Notes: generated by a model not told the origin, from the letters alone. Positions 26,483 to 35,952 are shown, numbered from the stretch's first letter. The stretch: DNA of 64,000 nt from Oligoflexia bacterium (GCA_016861345.1 BOLD01000004.1:1-64000); one strand, 5' to 3'. Made by a program: numbers and translations.

Positions 26483-27792
26483 AGCTCATTCTTAGCATTT
26501 GGTGGGCCGCACTTTTTATCAAGCTGGCCCTGACAGCATTTATACCGCTCAGTTTTGACGAGGCCTACTATTGGGTTTGGTCACACAATCTTCAGCTCAG
26601 TTATTTTGATCATCCCCCGATGGTTGCCTGGCTCTTGTGGCTGGGCCACTTTCTCGAGCCGTTTGGCCATGCTGTAAGGTGGCCCATCGTGATCATTGGC
26701 CATCTTGCAATTCTCACATGGACTTATGCACTCAAGCCCTATCTCTCAACGGAGCGCTTGACCTGGTTATTTTTTCTCCTCTTATTTTCTCCGCTGATCG
26801 GGTATGGGTCGATGATTGCTACGCCAGATGTTCCTGTTATATTTTTCTGGGGCCTCTCTTGTTATTTTGCACTCCGAGCACTAAAGGGACATCGCCCGCA
26901 TGATTACGCTCTTCTAGGAGCCTCACTTGGTTTGGGTTTTTGCTCAAAATATCACATCGTCTTATTTGCACTAGCACTTCTGATTTATCTCACTGTTGAA
27001 AAAAAATGGTCACAGGTCTCAAGAAAAGGGGTCGGTCTTGTGCTGTTAGTCGGCTTCATCTTTTCTCTCCCTGTTATTATTTGGAATATTCAAAATGACT
27101 TCGTCTCTTTCCGATTTCAAATGAACCACGGATTTGGTCGAGAAAAGTGGGATCCTCTGTGGACAATTTCATACCCGCTAGGTCAGCTTATTTGCCTTTT
27201 CCCAACAACTGTCTACATTGCCTTCAGAGCAAAAGTACAAGGCGAGCTGCGCCTTCTTCTTTATCTTGCCTGGTTTCCCATTGCCTTCTTCTTTATCTCA
27301 AGTTTCCGCGGTGTGGTTGAAATCAATTGGCCTGTCGTTGGACACTTCGGAGTTTACACGCTCGCTGCGCTTGCTGCGATTTCATGGAAAAACATTCACC
27401 TGAGTGTCTGGTTCTGGGTTGTTGCTGGGTTGGTGGCTCTTACTCATGTTGCCGTGCCCTGGTTTCCCATGGCTTCAGACAAGCTCAATGAACCACGATA
27501 TTTTCAACCTATTTATCAGCTGGAAAAAAAGTACTCCCCTTTGTATGCAAGCACTTATCAAATGGCTTCGGCATTATGGTATGCCAATAAAAAACCGACC
27601 TATAAACTTTGGGGAATGAGCCGACACGATTTTTTCGATGAGCTTCAGAAAACACCACCATCTGAAAGTCGCTTTTATCTTGTGAAGCAAAATTTTTCTC
27701 CCATTCCTGACTGGATCATCAATCAAAAATACAGGGTCGTAAAAAAAGAAGATGTTCCGCCAATTTTTGAGGTCTTCGAGGTTTCAAAATGA
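26479..27792 (+). CDS. Membrane glycosyltransferase, PMT/ArnT-like (GT-C fold)
   Basis: The 437-residue protein has about ten membrane helices and the GT-C catalytic loop FDEAYYWVWSHN followed by YFDHPPMVAW, typical of dolichyl/undecaprenyl-phosphate-sugar transferases (families GT39/GT83). It would transfer a sugar from a lipid carrier to an envelope acceptor on the periplasmic side. The start is GTG, overlapping the rodZ-like stop by 4 bases. Donor and acceptor cannot be read from the sequence; the downstream gene is coupled by ATGA. Confidence 0.82.
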   Translation: MKLILSIWWAALFIKLALTAFIPLSFDEAYYWVWSHNLQLSYFDHPPMVAWLLWLGHFLEPFGHAVRWPIVIIGHLAILTWTYALKPYLSTERLTWLFFLLLFSPLIGYGSMIATPDVPVIFFWGLSCYFALRALKGHRPHDYALLGASLGLGFCSKYHIVLFALALLIYLTVEKKWSQVSRKGVGLVLLVGFIFSLPVIIWNIQNDFVSFRFQMNHGFGREKWDPLWTISYPLGQLICLFPTTVYIAFRAKVQGELRLLLYLAWFPIAFFFISSFRGVVEINWPVVGHFGVYTLAALAAISWKNIHLSVWFWVVAGLVALTHVAVPWFPMASDKLNEPRYFQPIYQLEKKYSPLYASTYQMASALWYANKKPTYKLWGMSRHDFFDELQKTPPSESRFYLVKQNFSPIPDWIINQKYRVVKKEDVPPIFEVFEVSK

Positions 27793-28997
27793 CAAAAACC
27801 ATAATGAGTTTAACAGCACTTTTTCTTTTTTATCTGATCTACGGATTCTATCTGTCGCAAGTTGATCTCGCCGTCGTACCTCCAAATTTAAAGCGCGAAA
27901 ATCCACCCGGATTTTATGACTATCGAGGGGTGACAAATGTTCGCTCCGAACTCTCATCTGGGCTTTCAAGTCCACTCGAAATCGTCGCTGATGCTAAAAA
28001 AATCGGTCTTGATTTCTTGATTCTTACAGATGCAAATCAAGTTGAACACCCCAAGCAGTATGTTGGCTATCATGGAAATTTGCTTGTCATGGTTGAGGGT
28101 GAATATTCTTTCTTAGATTCTCGGCTTTTATTTTATTCACCCCAAAATGAAAGTCTCCCCAATGAGGCTGGAGAGCTAAATCTTTTTTTCACAGATCTTC
28201 TCTCACAAAAGCAGCCTGAACGACGGGAAAACATACTTGTCCTCGCAGAGCCCTTTCGAGATGGACAGACTTGGCAAGGAAATCTTCATCCCGGCGTTGA
28301 CGGCATTGAAATCGTCAATCCCAAAAGCATTTCAAGAAACGCGTGGAAGCGCTCCAAAATAGATGTGCTCTGGAGTTTAGTCGTCTACCCATTTAATCCA
28401 CAAGTTTCATTTCTCCGTCTCTTTCGAGAACCCAGAGAGGAAATTATTCTCTGGGACAAAATCTCTCAAGACCGTCGCCTAACCGCCTTCTCAGGAGCCG
28501 ACGCCTCAGCACGAGCAATTCCCCTAGCAAACTACTTAATGAAATTTCCAAGCTACCAAAAAACTCTTGAGGTCACGAGCAACCACGTCTTACTTGAAAG
28601 TGAGCTCACGGGAAATCTACAGAAGGATCGCCAAAAAATTTTTAGTGCTCTTAAAAAAGGACAGTTTTATGTAGCTTTAGATTTACTTGGGGATCCAAAG
28701 GGCTTTCTTTCTACATTAACAGATCGGGACAAAGTCTATCCAATAGGCTCTGCGGTTAAATATAATAAAAATCTTCGTATTCAGGCAAAGCTGCCCATTG
28801 AGCCGCGGGATTTTTATGAAATTGTTCTTTTTAAAAATGGGGAACGAGAACTGACCGTAAACCAGCCCGAACTCAATTACGAGGTCAAGGGTCCGGGACG
28901 ATATCGCATTGTCGTCAGGGTTAGCCCAACACTGCCAATTCCTGATGGCAAAAAGTGGATTACTTGGATTTACACAAATAACTATTATATAGACTGA
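27789..28997 (+). CDS. PHP-domain-like periplasmic protein lacking metal ligands
   Basis: This 402-residue protein has one N-terminal membrane anchor (SLTALFLFYLIYGFYLS) and then a region that follows the PHP phosphoesterase pattern: NVRSELSSG where HxHS is expected, SPLEIVADAKKIGLDFLILTDAN where TDHN is expected, and GADASA where GSDAHA is expected. Thus N50, R52, A82 and a late Ser replace histidines that bind the metals. The fold may be kept while hydrolysis is lost. It overlaps the glycosyltransferase gene (ATGA) and probably acts with it at the envelope. The family assignment is mine, from pattern only. Confidence 0.55.
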   Translation: MTKTIMSLTALFLFYLIYGFYLSQVDLAVVPPNLKRENPPGFYDYRGVTNVRSELSSGLSSPLEIVADAKKIGLDFLILTDANQVEHPKQYVGYHGNLLVMVEGEYSFLDSRLLFYSPQNESLPNEAGELNLFFTDLLSQKQPERRENILVLAEPFRDGQTWQGNLHPGVDGIEIVNPKSISRNAWKRSKIDVLWSLVVYPFNPQVSFLRLFREPREEIILWDKISQDRRLTAFSGADASARAIPLANYLMKFPSYQKTLEVTSNHVLLESELTGNLQKDRQKIFSALKKGQFYVALDLLGDPKGFLSTLTDRDKVYPIGSAVKYNKNLRIQAKLPIEPRDFYEIVLFKNGERELTVNQPELNYEVKGPGRYRIVVRVSPTLPIPDGKKWITWIYTNNYYID

Positions 28998-29287
28998 TTT
29001 GGTATTTGAATCTCAACGGGGCCGAACACCGAACACTGACAGCTTAATCTCTCTGATGGGACAAACCCTCTTTCCTTCGCCATTTCAATTTCAATATCGG
29101 TTCTTTCGCTTAATCCAGAGACCTCCCCGATAACCTGAACTCGGCAAGTTCCGCAGGTTCCGCTCCCACCACAACTATTTGATATCTTGACCTTATTTTT
29201 AAGAAGTGCTGTCAACAAATTCTGACCATGACTCGCATAGACAAAATCGCCCGCAGGGTCGATAATAATTCGATGTTTTTTCTCCAT
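28985..29287 (-). CDS. 2Fe-2S ferredoxin
   Basis: The 100-residue product binds a [2Fe-2S] cluster through C39, C45, C48 (SCGGSGTCGTC) and C85, a spacing of CX5CX2CX36C as in adrenodoxin/Isc-type ferredoxins. Cys83 is an extra cysteine. It carries electrons, but its partner is unknown because no reductase or Isc gene is adjacent. Its 3' end overlaps the convergent PHP-like gene by 13 bases, and it diverges from the exonuclease gene over 38 bases. Confidence 0.88.
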   Translation of the reverse strand: MEKKHRIIIDPAGDFVYASHGQNLLTALLKNKVKISNSCGGSGTCGTCRVQVIGEVSGLSERTDIEIEMAKERGFVPSERLSCQCSVFGPVEIQIPNQSI

Positions 29288-29325
29288 GCTTGAAACTCCC
29301 CATCTCCCTGTGTATCAAGGATTCT

Positions 29326-29943
29326 ATGAGATTCATAGCTTTTGACTTAGAAACAACAGGTACAGTTCCAGGGGTAGATCAAATCGTCGAAATCGGCGCG
29401 GTGAGATTCATTGATGGTCTTCCAGAGGCCACCTTCTCGACCTTGATTGATCCACAAATGCCAATTCCCCCAGGGGCCTCAGCTGTGAACGGAATCTCAA
29501 ATGATATGGTTAAGGGCAAACCTGTTATTGAATCTCTACTTGAGCCGTTTTCTCAATTTTGTGGTGCCGACCCTCTTGTGGCTCACAATGCGCCATTCGA
29601 TTTTCAATTTATTTTATCTGATTACAAAAAGCATGAGTTCACAGCTCCACAAGGGATTGTTCTCGACACTTTACCCATAGCCCGAAAAGTATTTCCCGGT
29701 TTAGCCAACTACAAACTTGGAACCTTGGTTCAGCATCTTAAAATTCCTTCTTCAAACTTCCACCGCGCCGAAGAGGACGCAACTTATGCTGGAAAGCTCT
29801 TCCTAGAGCTTCTCAAACGCATTTCAGTCAACGGACAGGCCCCAAACATTGCCAACCTTGTTGCGCTCACAGGCAAGCCTGAGGTTAAATTTCCTTTTAT
29901 TGAGCGAACGCCAAAGCAGCTCGATCTGCTTTCCATGTTCTAA
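29326..29943 (+). CDS. DEDDh 3'-5' exonuclease, DnaQ-like
   Basis: ATG 29326 is chosen because AAGGA lies 5 bases before it; an in-frame TTG at 29290 would add 12 residues. The 205-residue product carries the exonuclease motifs FDLETTG (Exo I), HNAPFDFQFI (Exo II) and HRAEEDATYAG (Exo III, with His and Asp). Such stand-alone domains are either the proofreading subunit of DNA polymerase III or RNase T/other DnaQ-like nucleases. No polymerase gene is nearby, so the exact role is open. Confidence 0.85.
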   Translation: MRFIAFDLETTGTVPGVDQIVEIGAVRFIDGLPEATFSTLIDPQMPIPPGASAVNGISNDMVKGKPVIESLLEPFSQFCGADPLVAHNAPFDFQFILSDYKKHEFTAPQGIVLDTLPIARKVFPGLANYKLGTLVQHLKIPSSNFHRAEEDATYAGKLFLELLKRISVNGQAPNIANLVALTGKPEVKFPFIERTPKQLDLLSMF

Positions 29944-29946
29944 ACT

Positions 29947-31569
29947 TTATTCAAGCTCGCTGTTTTTCAACGCAATCGGGAACCTTCGTCCACGCCCGAA
30001 GGAATGTTTTGATACTTTTAAAATCGGAGCCGCTTGCCACCGCTTAAACTCTGTTCTCATCAAGACAGGCTGTAGCCACTTTTCTGTTTTTGTTTGAACC
30101 TCTCTTGAGTGCTCAACCAGGGCTTCGACAGCGCGATCAAGCTCATCATACTCAGGCAGCGTGTCTTGATCTTTTTGTCCTGGGCGAAGCTCCGCAGTCG
30201 GTGCTCGCGTTAAAATCTGCTCAGGGATTATTTCCATCTCTTGATTATAGATATCGCATATCTCGTAGACTTGTTTCTTTGTTAAATCACCAATGGGCAC
30301 AAGTCCGCCGCACATGTCTCCATAAAGAGTTGAATAACCTGTCGCATACTCACTTTTATTTCCTGTCGATAAAAGGAGTGAGTTCTCTTTATTTGAATAC
30401 GCCATCAAAAACAGGCCTCGAAGTCTTGCCTGAAGATTTTCGTGCATGACTGAAAACTCTTTGACGTTGTAACAAGAATCGATTTCTTGCTTCAAAAGCT
30501 CGTAGGCTTTTGTGATCGGTGCCTGCAAAAAATGAATCGAAAGATTCTTTGCCAATTTTTCAGCAAGAGAAAGACTTTCCGCAGAGCTAAAGGGGCCCGG
30601 CATAGCAATTCCGGTAACCTTTGATGCACCCAGTGCTTCTACAGCTAAACAAGCAACAAGGGCCGAATCAACTCCACCACTTAATCCAAGATGAACCCGC
30701 TGGATTCCAGTTTTTTCGCAGAAATCACGAATTCCTAAAACAAGAGCTCGACGAATCATTTCTGAATCATCGTGAATTTGTGTTCGCCCCCCCCCCTGCA
30801 TTGATTCAAGATCAAGAACATTGAGGTCTTCTTCGAATGAAATCGACGACAAGATCTCTTTCCCCTTTTGATCTAAGGCAAAACTTCCACCATCAAATAT
30901 GAGCTCGTCTTGAGCGCCGATCAAATTGACGTAAACGACTGGGGCCTTAAAGTGCTTGGCGGTTTTCTTCACCAAATCACGTCGCCGGGCTGGCTTTTTT
31001 GGATAAAATGGAGAAGCGCTTATGTTGATGACAAGATCCATTCTGCTCTTGATCTGAGCCAATGGGTTTTTCAGATACTGACTTTTTCCATTTTGATCTG
31101 GCCAAGCCCATATGTCTTCGCAAATCGTTACTAAAATCTTTTTCTTCTTCAGGTTAAAAATAGAGTTCGCAATTTTTCCGCTCTCAATAAATCGAGCCTC
31201 ATCAAATACATCCCCTGTTGGCAAAAGTTCCTTGTGAAAGAATTTTGTTTTCTTTCCTTTTTCAACAAGGGCCGCAGAGTTAAAATAGGGCCTGCCTTTT
31301 TTGGCTGTATTTTTTGTGAAGACTCCGATTAACGCACAAATGCCTTTTGGAATTTTCTTTTCAATTTCTTTTAATTTTTTGAGCTGAAGATCAACAAGGG
31401 CCCCTCGCTCAAGTAAGTCAAAGGGGTGATATCCGAACAGGGCGGCTTCCGGAAAGACAACAAGGTCGCAGTGTCTTTGCTGAGCCCTTTGGATAAAGTC
31501 TAAAATTTTATTTTTATTATTCTCAAAGTCGCCTAATTTCGGATTGATCTGAGCAACCGCTACTCTCAT
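29947..31569 (-). CDS. nadE: Glutamine-dependent NAD+ synthetase
   Basis: The 540-residue enzyme has an N-terminal nitrilase-type glutaminase domain with the Glu41 (VFPEAALFGY), Lys113 (HKELLPTGD) and Cys150 (VTICEDIW) triad, and a C-terminal synthetase domain with the ATP loop SGGVDS (297-302). It makes NAD+ from nicotinate adenine dinucleotide using ammonia from glutamine. Length and order match the bacterial two-domain form. With nadD at 37853 the window holds two of the late NAD biosynthesis steps. Confidence 0.94.
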   Translation of the reverse strand: MRVAVAQINPKLGDFENNKNKILDFIQRAQQRHCDLVVFPEAALFGYHPFDLLERGALVDLQLKKLKEIEKKIPKGICALIGVFTKNTAKKGRPYFNSAALVEKGKKTKFFHKELLPTGDVFDEARFIESGKIANSIFNLKKKKILVTICEDIWAWPDQNGKSQYLKNPLAQIKSRMDLVINISASPFYPKKPARRRDLVKKTAKHFKAPVVYVNLIGAQDELIFDGGSFALDQKGKEILSSISFEEDLNVLDLESMQGGGRTQIHDDSEMIRRALVLGIRDFCEKTGIQRVHLGLSGGVDSALVACLAVEALGASKVTGIAMPGPFSSAESLSLAEKLAKNLSIHFLQAPITKAYELLKQEIDSCYNVKEFSVMHENLQARLRGLFLMAYSNKENSLLLSTGNKSEYATGYSTLYGDMCGGLVPIGDLTKKQVYEICDIYNQEMEIIPEQILTRAPTAELRPGQKDQDTLPEYDELDRAVEALVEHSREVQTKTEKWLQPVLMRTEFKRWQAAPILKVSKHSFGRGRRFPIALKNSELE

Positions 31570-31580
31570 GAATCACCTAT

Positions 31581-31943
31581 TTACTGGAGTTCCGTTCTCC
31601 CTGTAAATCCATCCTGATATCCGTGTGAAAATCGGATCTCAGTTTCAGGGAACTTCCAGCAATAGTAGCCCTCTCCACTGTCAAAGTCAGCTAGCCAAAG
31701 ACCTTTTGGGAAAATACCTAAGCGCGAAATTTTCTGTTTCCAGCGCGCCACTTCTGTATCAATAATTGATTCAATTTCGGCTGCCAATACAGGATTTGAT
31801 CCTTTTAAGGCCTCTAGGCGATTCATCTGTTTTTTAACGAAAAGCTGAGAGCTCTCGGTTATGCGATAAACTAAAGGCAAAAGGGTTTGTGCCTCTTCTC
31901 GGGTGAAAAATCGACGCTGTTCAACGGGTACAATCTTTTCCAT
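31581..31943 (-). CDS. DUF2203 family protein
   Basis: The 120-residue protein begins with FTREEAQTLLPLVYRI and ends with YYCWKFPETEIRFSHG...GFTGR, matching the pattern of DUF2203 proteins (helical start, then CW..GE..I.FWH..GF.GR). The biochemical role of the family is not known. It precedes nadE by 11 bases on the same strand, so the two are probably cotranscribed. Confidence 0.7.
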   Translation of the reverse strand: MEKIVPVEQRRFFTREEAQTLLPLVYRITESSQLFVKKQMNRLEALKGSNPVLAAEIESIIDTEVARWKQKISRLGIFPKGLWLADFDSGEGYYCWKFPETEIRFSHGYQDGFTGRTELQ

Positions 31944-32045
31944 TCGTAGGTACTAATAGCGCTCTTATTGAGAGTTTCAAGAAGAATTCAGCCCATCTTT
32001 CATATTCTAATTTCAAATGAATATTTTTCTAAAATGCGTATTGCG

Positions 32046-32894
32046 TTATTTCTCTGAGCTTTTCATGATGGCATTAATTTGACTGAAGAGCACAAATCCA
32101 ACACCCACAACAATCATGAGAATAATCGCGATCCGGAATATTTTTCCAAGATTAAATTCTTCCGCCTTGGCCTCTTCAATTGCAATTTTTCTCTCAGTTG
32201 GTTTGATGAGCATTTTTTTCTGCTTCAATTCTCCCTCTTGATCAGCCTCTCTTGCTACAGAAACCCGGTTTTCACGCTTTTTGATCTTTTCTTTTTCGCT
32301 GTCAATTAAGCCCGCCAGCCCAAGAACCCTGGTTCGACTGGCCCTGTCGTTGTAATAGGCACCAGCATTGGTGATTCTCATGTACTTGGTCGCTTGATTT
32401 TTATTGCCCACTTCCTGAATTTTTTCGCTTTTCCCAGCGGCGTCCGCCCCTGCGGTCATGTCTTCCAGGCGTCGGCCTTTATTTGTGTAACGAGCTCCGC
32501 CCCGAGTTCTGCGGCCACGCCCCCCTGAGCCACCCCCAGAGCCCTCTCCAGCCTGGTCAAGCTTGTTCTTTTTGGACTCTTCATCTTCAGCGCCAGCCCC
32601 ACCTTTTTTTGCCTTTCCCCCGGCAAAAGAAAATTCTTCAAATTGCTTTTCGCACTCTTGAACTGTTTCTTCTCCTCCAAGGCCCGGGAGCTCTCCCTGA
32701 TCCAATAAACAGTAAATGTAGTCGCCAATATAATGATTCATCCAATCCTGAGCTGGCTTGAAAAAAAACTTTGTTGCCGCAAGCAAAAGCGCAATAGTGA
32801 CAACAATGATCAGAATATATTCGACCAACGCCTGACCTTTTTCGCCAGACAAAGGTGAAATCGTTCTGTTTTCGTTTGGTTTCATTCGACCCAT
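32046..32894 (-). CDS. Membrane protein with Flp/TadE-like N-terminus and Gly-rich linker
   Basis: The 282-residue product has an N-terminal segment GQALVEYILIIVVTIALLLA, the form of Flp pilins and TadE-like pseudopilins (G-Q-A-x-x-E-Y). A charged, Gly/Arg/Ser-rich low-complexity middle (about 100-160), a helical charged region and a second membrane helix near the end (IAIILMIVVGVGFVLF) follow. A pilin ends shortly after its helix, so this is not a simple pilin. It may be a Tad pilus-associated protein processed at its N-terminus. Starts at 32894 and 32885 are both possible. Confidence 0.55.
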   Translation of the reverse strand: MGRMKPNENRTISPLSGEKGQALVEYILIIVVTIALLLAATKFFFKPAQDWMNHYIGDYIYCLLDQGELPGLGGEETVQECEKQFEEFSFAGGKAKKGGAGAEDEESKKNKLDQAGEGSGGGSGGRGRRTRGGARYTNKGRRLEDMTAGADAAGKSEKIQEVGNKNQATKYMRITNAGAYYNDRASRTRVLGLAGLIDSEKEKIKKRENRVSVAREADQEGELKQKKMLIKPTERKIAIEEAKAEEFNLGKIFRIAIILMIVVGVGFVLFSQINAIMKSSEK

Positions 32895-32913
32895 TCCGTT
32901 ATGATTCTATCAT

Positions 32914-33930
32914 ATGAAAAATATTCCCGCAGTCCTGACCTTGATAATCCTTCTTTTCACTGTCTCATTATTAGACTTTCATCTAGCCTTAGCTCAGACA
33001 AAACCCACGGCTACAAAGTATGATATAAGAAGTGCTCAGAAGTTATACGCCCAAAAAGAATACGAAAAGGTCATAGCTGAACTTTCCGCTCGAGTGGAAA
33101 AACTTTCTCGCGATGGGCTTCTTCTTCTTGCTCGGTCATACAGTTCAATCAAAAATCCAATTGAGGCCATTAAAACGGGCTCTATTATTCTCTCAACGAA
33201 TCCCGATGATTTTGAGGTGAAAACATTTCTTGGCCAAGAACAAATCCATTTGGGCAAAGACCGCGAAGCTCTCATCACACTACGCGAGTCTCTTGAGTTA
33301 AACAAAAAATATGAGCCAACTTATCTCTCAATCGCCGAAATTTACGAACGAAGAAAAAATAAATATGAGCTTCGCCTTCTTTATTTGGATATGATTGAAA
33401 GCCTTGGGGAAAAACCCGCCTATATTACAAAAGTCTGCCAGCTTGCCACCCTTGAGGGACTTTATGATCTCTCGACGCAGTACTGTCGAAAAGGAATCCA
33501 AGTAGACCCGAACGACTATAGAAATCCCCTATATCTAGGGCTTACGTTTAAAGAAACTGGCAAAATAGAAGAGGCCACCAAGCTTCTCAAAAAGACCGCT
33601 GATCTATTTCCAAAATCCGAAGAGGCACAGATAACGTGGGCACAACATCTTGACGGGCAAAAAAACTATGTGGCGTCGTTGGGTTACTATCAACGAGCTG
33701 TCCAGGCCTCACCGAATTCAATCAATGGGCTTCTCGGTCTTGCGCAATCTAGCTTTGAGCTTAAAAAATATGATGAGGCCCTTCAGTTCTGGAAAAAAGC
33801 TTGCCAACTCAATGGTAAAGCAACCAACTCTTCTTTGCGTAAGGCAACGAATGTCGTCCGCCTTTCTCGACAAGCTGAACTGTTAACAAAATTTGAAGCT
33901 GCTGTTGATACCTGCATTAAGATGGAGTGA
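32914..33930 (+). CDS. Secreted TPR-repeat protein
   Basis: The 338-residue product has a signal peptide (MKNIPAVLTLIILLFTVSLL, cleavage near LALAQ) and seven or more tetratricopeptide repeats covering residues 40-320. These act as protein-binding scaffolds in the periplasm. It diverges from the Flp-like gene over 19 bases. Its last codons overlap the end of the convergent BMC-like gene by 14 bases. The partner is unknown. Confidence 0.75.
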   Translation: MKNIPAVLTLIILLFTVSLLDFHLALAQTKPTATKYDIRSAQKLYAQKEYEKVIAELSARVEKLSRDGLLLLARSYSSIKNPIEAIKTGSIILSTNPDDFEVKTFLGQEQIHLGKDREALITLRESLELNKKYEPTYLSIAEIYERRKNKYELRLLYLDMIESLGEKPAYITKVCQLATLEGLYDLSTQYCRKGIQVDPNDYRNPLYLGLTFKETGKIEEATKLLKKTADLFPKSEEAQITWAQHLDGQKNYVASLGYYQRAVQASPNSINGLLGLAQSSFELKKYDEALQFWKKACQLNGKATNSSLRKATNVVRLSRQAELLTKFEAAVDTCIKME

Positions 33931-34444
33931 TTTGAAAATAATCCTTAAAGCCCCTTGATAACTGGTCAAGAGCCGTTACAGAGAGATTTTCTTTTGACAG
34001 AGCGGTCGCTGCGCGAAGGGCTTCTCCAGAAGGGTTTCCTGTGGCAACAAGATAGCCCGGCGAACCCACAACTCGCTGAACTCGGATGTCTACTAGATGA
34101 AATCCCAGCTCAATCAAACGAGTTCCGGTCTTAAAAAGATCTCCAACAAATGAAGCCTCAACAAGAAGAACTGTGGACTGCAGTGTTGGAACTTCTTGGC
34201 CGAGATAAGCCTTTAGCAAAACATCCGGAGCATTTATGGTGATATCCGTTCTCTCGACGTCCGAATAATGAAGCTTATTCATTGTCTGTTGAACAAGGTC
34301 TTGGGGGCCTGTCATAATAATGTGGGCCTGACTACCCAGCGGTGCAAACTCAATCACCGCAATCTGCTCTTCAAAACCAATCATGTTCAGTGCACGATAA
34401 GCTGCGCCAAGTGATTTAAACAGTGCTGATCCGATTGTCTTCAT
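33917..34444 (-). CDS. Duplicated small-domain protein resembling bacterial microcompartment (BMC) fold
   Basis: The 175-residue protein contains two copies of a roughly 43-residue unit, at about 16-58 and 107-149. Both carry a GF turn (23-24 and 114-115) and a GSxx[HY]-hydrophobic-TG strand (G37-G46 and G127-G136), followed by an amphipathic helix. The helix-strand-strand-helix pattern with NPSGEALRAATAL resembles BMC shell domains, and a tandem pair would be a BMC-T-like protein. The rest of a microcompartment locus is absent. It lies 20 bases downstream of rimO's reading direction neighbour, at the end of the rplU cluster. The family call is tentative. Confidence 0.45.
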   Translation of the reverse strand: MKTIGSALFKSLGAAYRALNMIGFEEQIAVIEFAPLGSQAHIIMTGPQDLVQQTMNKLHYSDVERTDITINAPDVLLKAYLGQEVPTLQSTVLLVEASFVGDLFKTGTRLIELGFHLVDIRVQRVVGSPGYLVATGNPSGEALRAATALSKENLSVTALDQLSRGFKDYFQITPS

Positions 34445-34464
34445 GAAAACTATCCTTTAAAAAA

Positions 34465-35952
34465 TTAATTCGGAACAATGTGGCCGATCAAATCATATTC
34501 CATACTATCCGTGATCATCACCTTGACCATGTCGCCAGCCTTGGCTTCACCCTCGTTGATTAAAACCACGCCGTCAATATCTGGAGCCTGCTGAGAGTTT
34601 CTCCCCTGCAGCAGCAAATCTGTCTCCTCGCTATAGCCCTCGACTAAAACATCCATTGTTTTCCCGATAAATTCTGCGTGCTTTTCTCTTGATATTTCCT
34701 GCTGAAGCTCCATAAGAGCTTCGTATCTTCTTTGCTTTACCTTCTCGTCAATTTGATCTTCCATTTTCCCGCTCGGAGTCGACTCTTCCGGAGAATATTT
34801 AAAACAGCCCACTCGATCAAATCTCTGCTCCTCGACAAACTGAAGGAGCTCTTCAAATTGAGCCTCAGTTTCTCCGGGGAAACCAACGATAAATTGTGTT
34901 CTGATGACGGCATCTGGGATTTCTTTTCGGATTGTATCCACGGCGGCTTCAATTTCAGCACGGGTCATTTTTCGATTCATGCGCTTTAAAACTTCATCGT
35001 TAATATGCTGTAGCGGCATATCAAAGTATTTCACGATCTTCTTTTCGTCTTTGATGATCTGAATCAACTCAGGAGTAATTCCATCTGGATAAAGATACAT
35101 CAATCTGACCCATTGAATTCCGTCGACCATTGCTAGTGCTTTTAAAATCTCTGTCGGGCTTTCAATGGCCTTTGGGTCTTTCCGTCTGAGATCCCAACCA
35201 TAATCAGTAAAATCATGGCTCACAATAATCAACTCTTTCACGCCTTGCGCGGCAAGCTCTTCAGCCTCTTTAACGATGTTGGCTAATGTCCGAGACTGTA
35301 AATTGCCCCGGATTTGAGGAATAGCACAAAATGAACATCGCTTCAGACAGCCCTCTGAAATTTTTAGATAGGCCCTGTGTCCTGGTTGAGAGTTCACCCG
35401 TGGGGTTTCTTCTTTTTGTAAATATGTTGGCAAATTAAAATACTTTTTTGTCTGATCGCCCTTATCGTGCTTCTTTAAAATACCAGCAATATTTTGAAAT
35501 TCTCCTGAGCCGATAAAAAGATCCGCCTCAGGAAGACCCTCGACAAGATCATCTTTGTATCGTTGGGTAAGACAGCCAGCGACGACAATTTTCTTAACGT
35601 TTCCTGATTCTTTCAGTTTTGCCATTTCAAGAATTTTTTGAATCGATTCTTTTTTGCTGTCCTCGATAAATCCACATGTGTTCACAATAACCGCATCTGC
35701 CTGATCTGCTTCTCCGACGACTTGATAGCCCTCTTTGAGCAGGGTTCCTGCCATGATTTCAGAGTCGACCAAATTCTTAGGGCAACCCAGGCTTACAAAG
35801 TGAACTTTCTCTGTTTTCGTTTGAACGTTATTCACCACCTTCGCGGTCTTCTTGGTGGTCTTCTTCGCTTTCTTCTTGGTGGCCGCCTTTTTTTTGACTG
35901 CTGCTTTTGTTTTGGCTTTCACTTTGGTCTTAGTTTTCGCTTTACTTTTCAT
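34465..35952 (-). CDS. rimO: Ribosomal protein S12 methylthiotransferase RimO with Lys-rich N-terminal extension
   Basis: The 495-residue enzyme has the MTTase domain with C57 (VSLGCPKNLVDSE), C92 and C126, the radical SAM cluster C201, C205, C208 (CLKRCSFC), and a C-terminal TRAM domain. It adds a methylthio group to Asp of ribosomal protein S12. The signature VSLGCPKN separates RimO from MiaB. About 48 extra residues precede the usual start and are almost all Lys, Ala and Thr (KAKTKAAVKKKAATKKK). The ATG overlaps the lolA-like stop by 4 bases. Confidence 0.93.
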   Translation of the reverse strand: MKSKAKTKTKVKAKTKAAVKKKAATKKKAKKTTKKTAKVVNNVQTKTEKVHFVSLGCPKNLVDSEIMAGTLLKEGYQVVGEADQADAVIVNTCGFIEDSKKESIQKILEMAKLKESGNVKKIVVAGCLTQRYKDDLVEGLPEADLFIGSGEFQNIAGILKKHDKGDQTKKYFNLPTYLQKEETPRVNSQPGHRAYLKISEGCLKRCSFCAIPQIRGNLQSRTLANIVKEAEELAAQGVKELIIVSHDFTDYGWDLRRKDPKAIESPTEILKALAMVDGIQWVRLMYLYPDGITPELIQIIKDEKKIVKYFDMPLQHINDEVLKRMNRKMTRAEIEAAVDTIRKEIPDAVIRTQFIVGFPGETEAQFEELLQFVEEQRFDRVGCFKYSPEESTPSGKMEDQIDEKVKQRRYEALMELQQEISREKHAEFIGKTMDVLVEGYSEETDLLLQGRNSQQAPDIDGVVLINEGEAKAGDMVKVMITDSMEYDLIGHIVPN

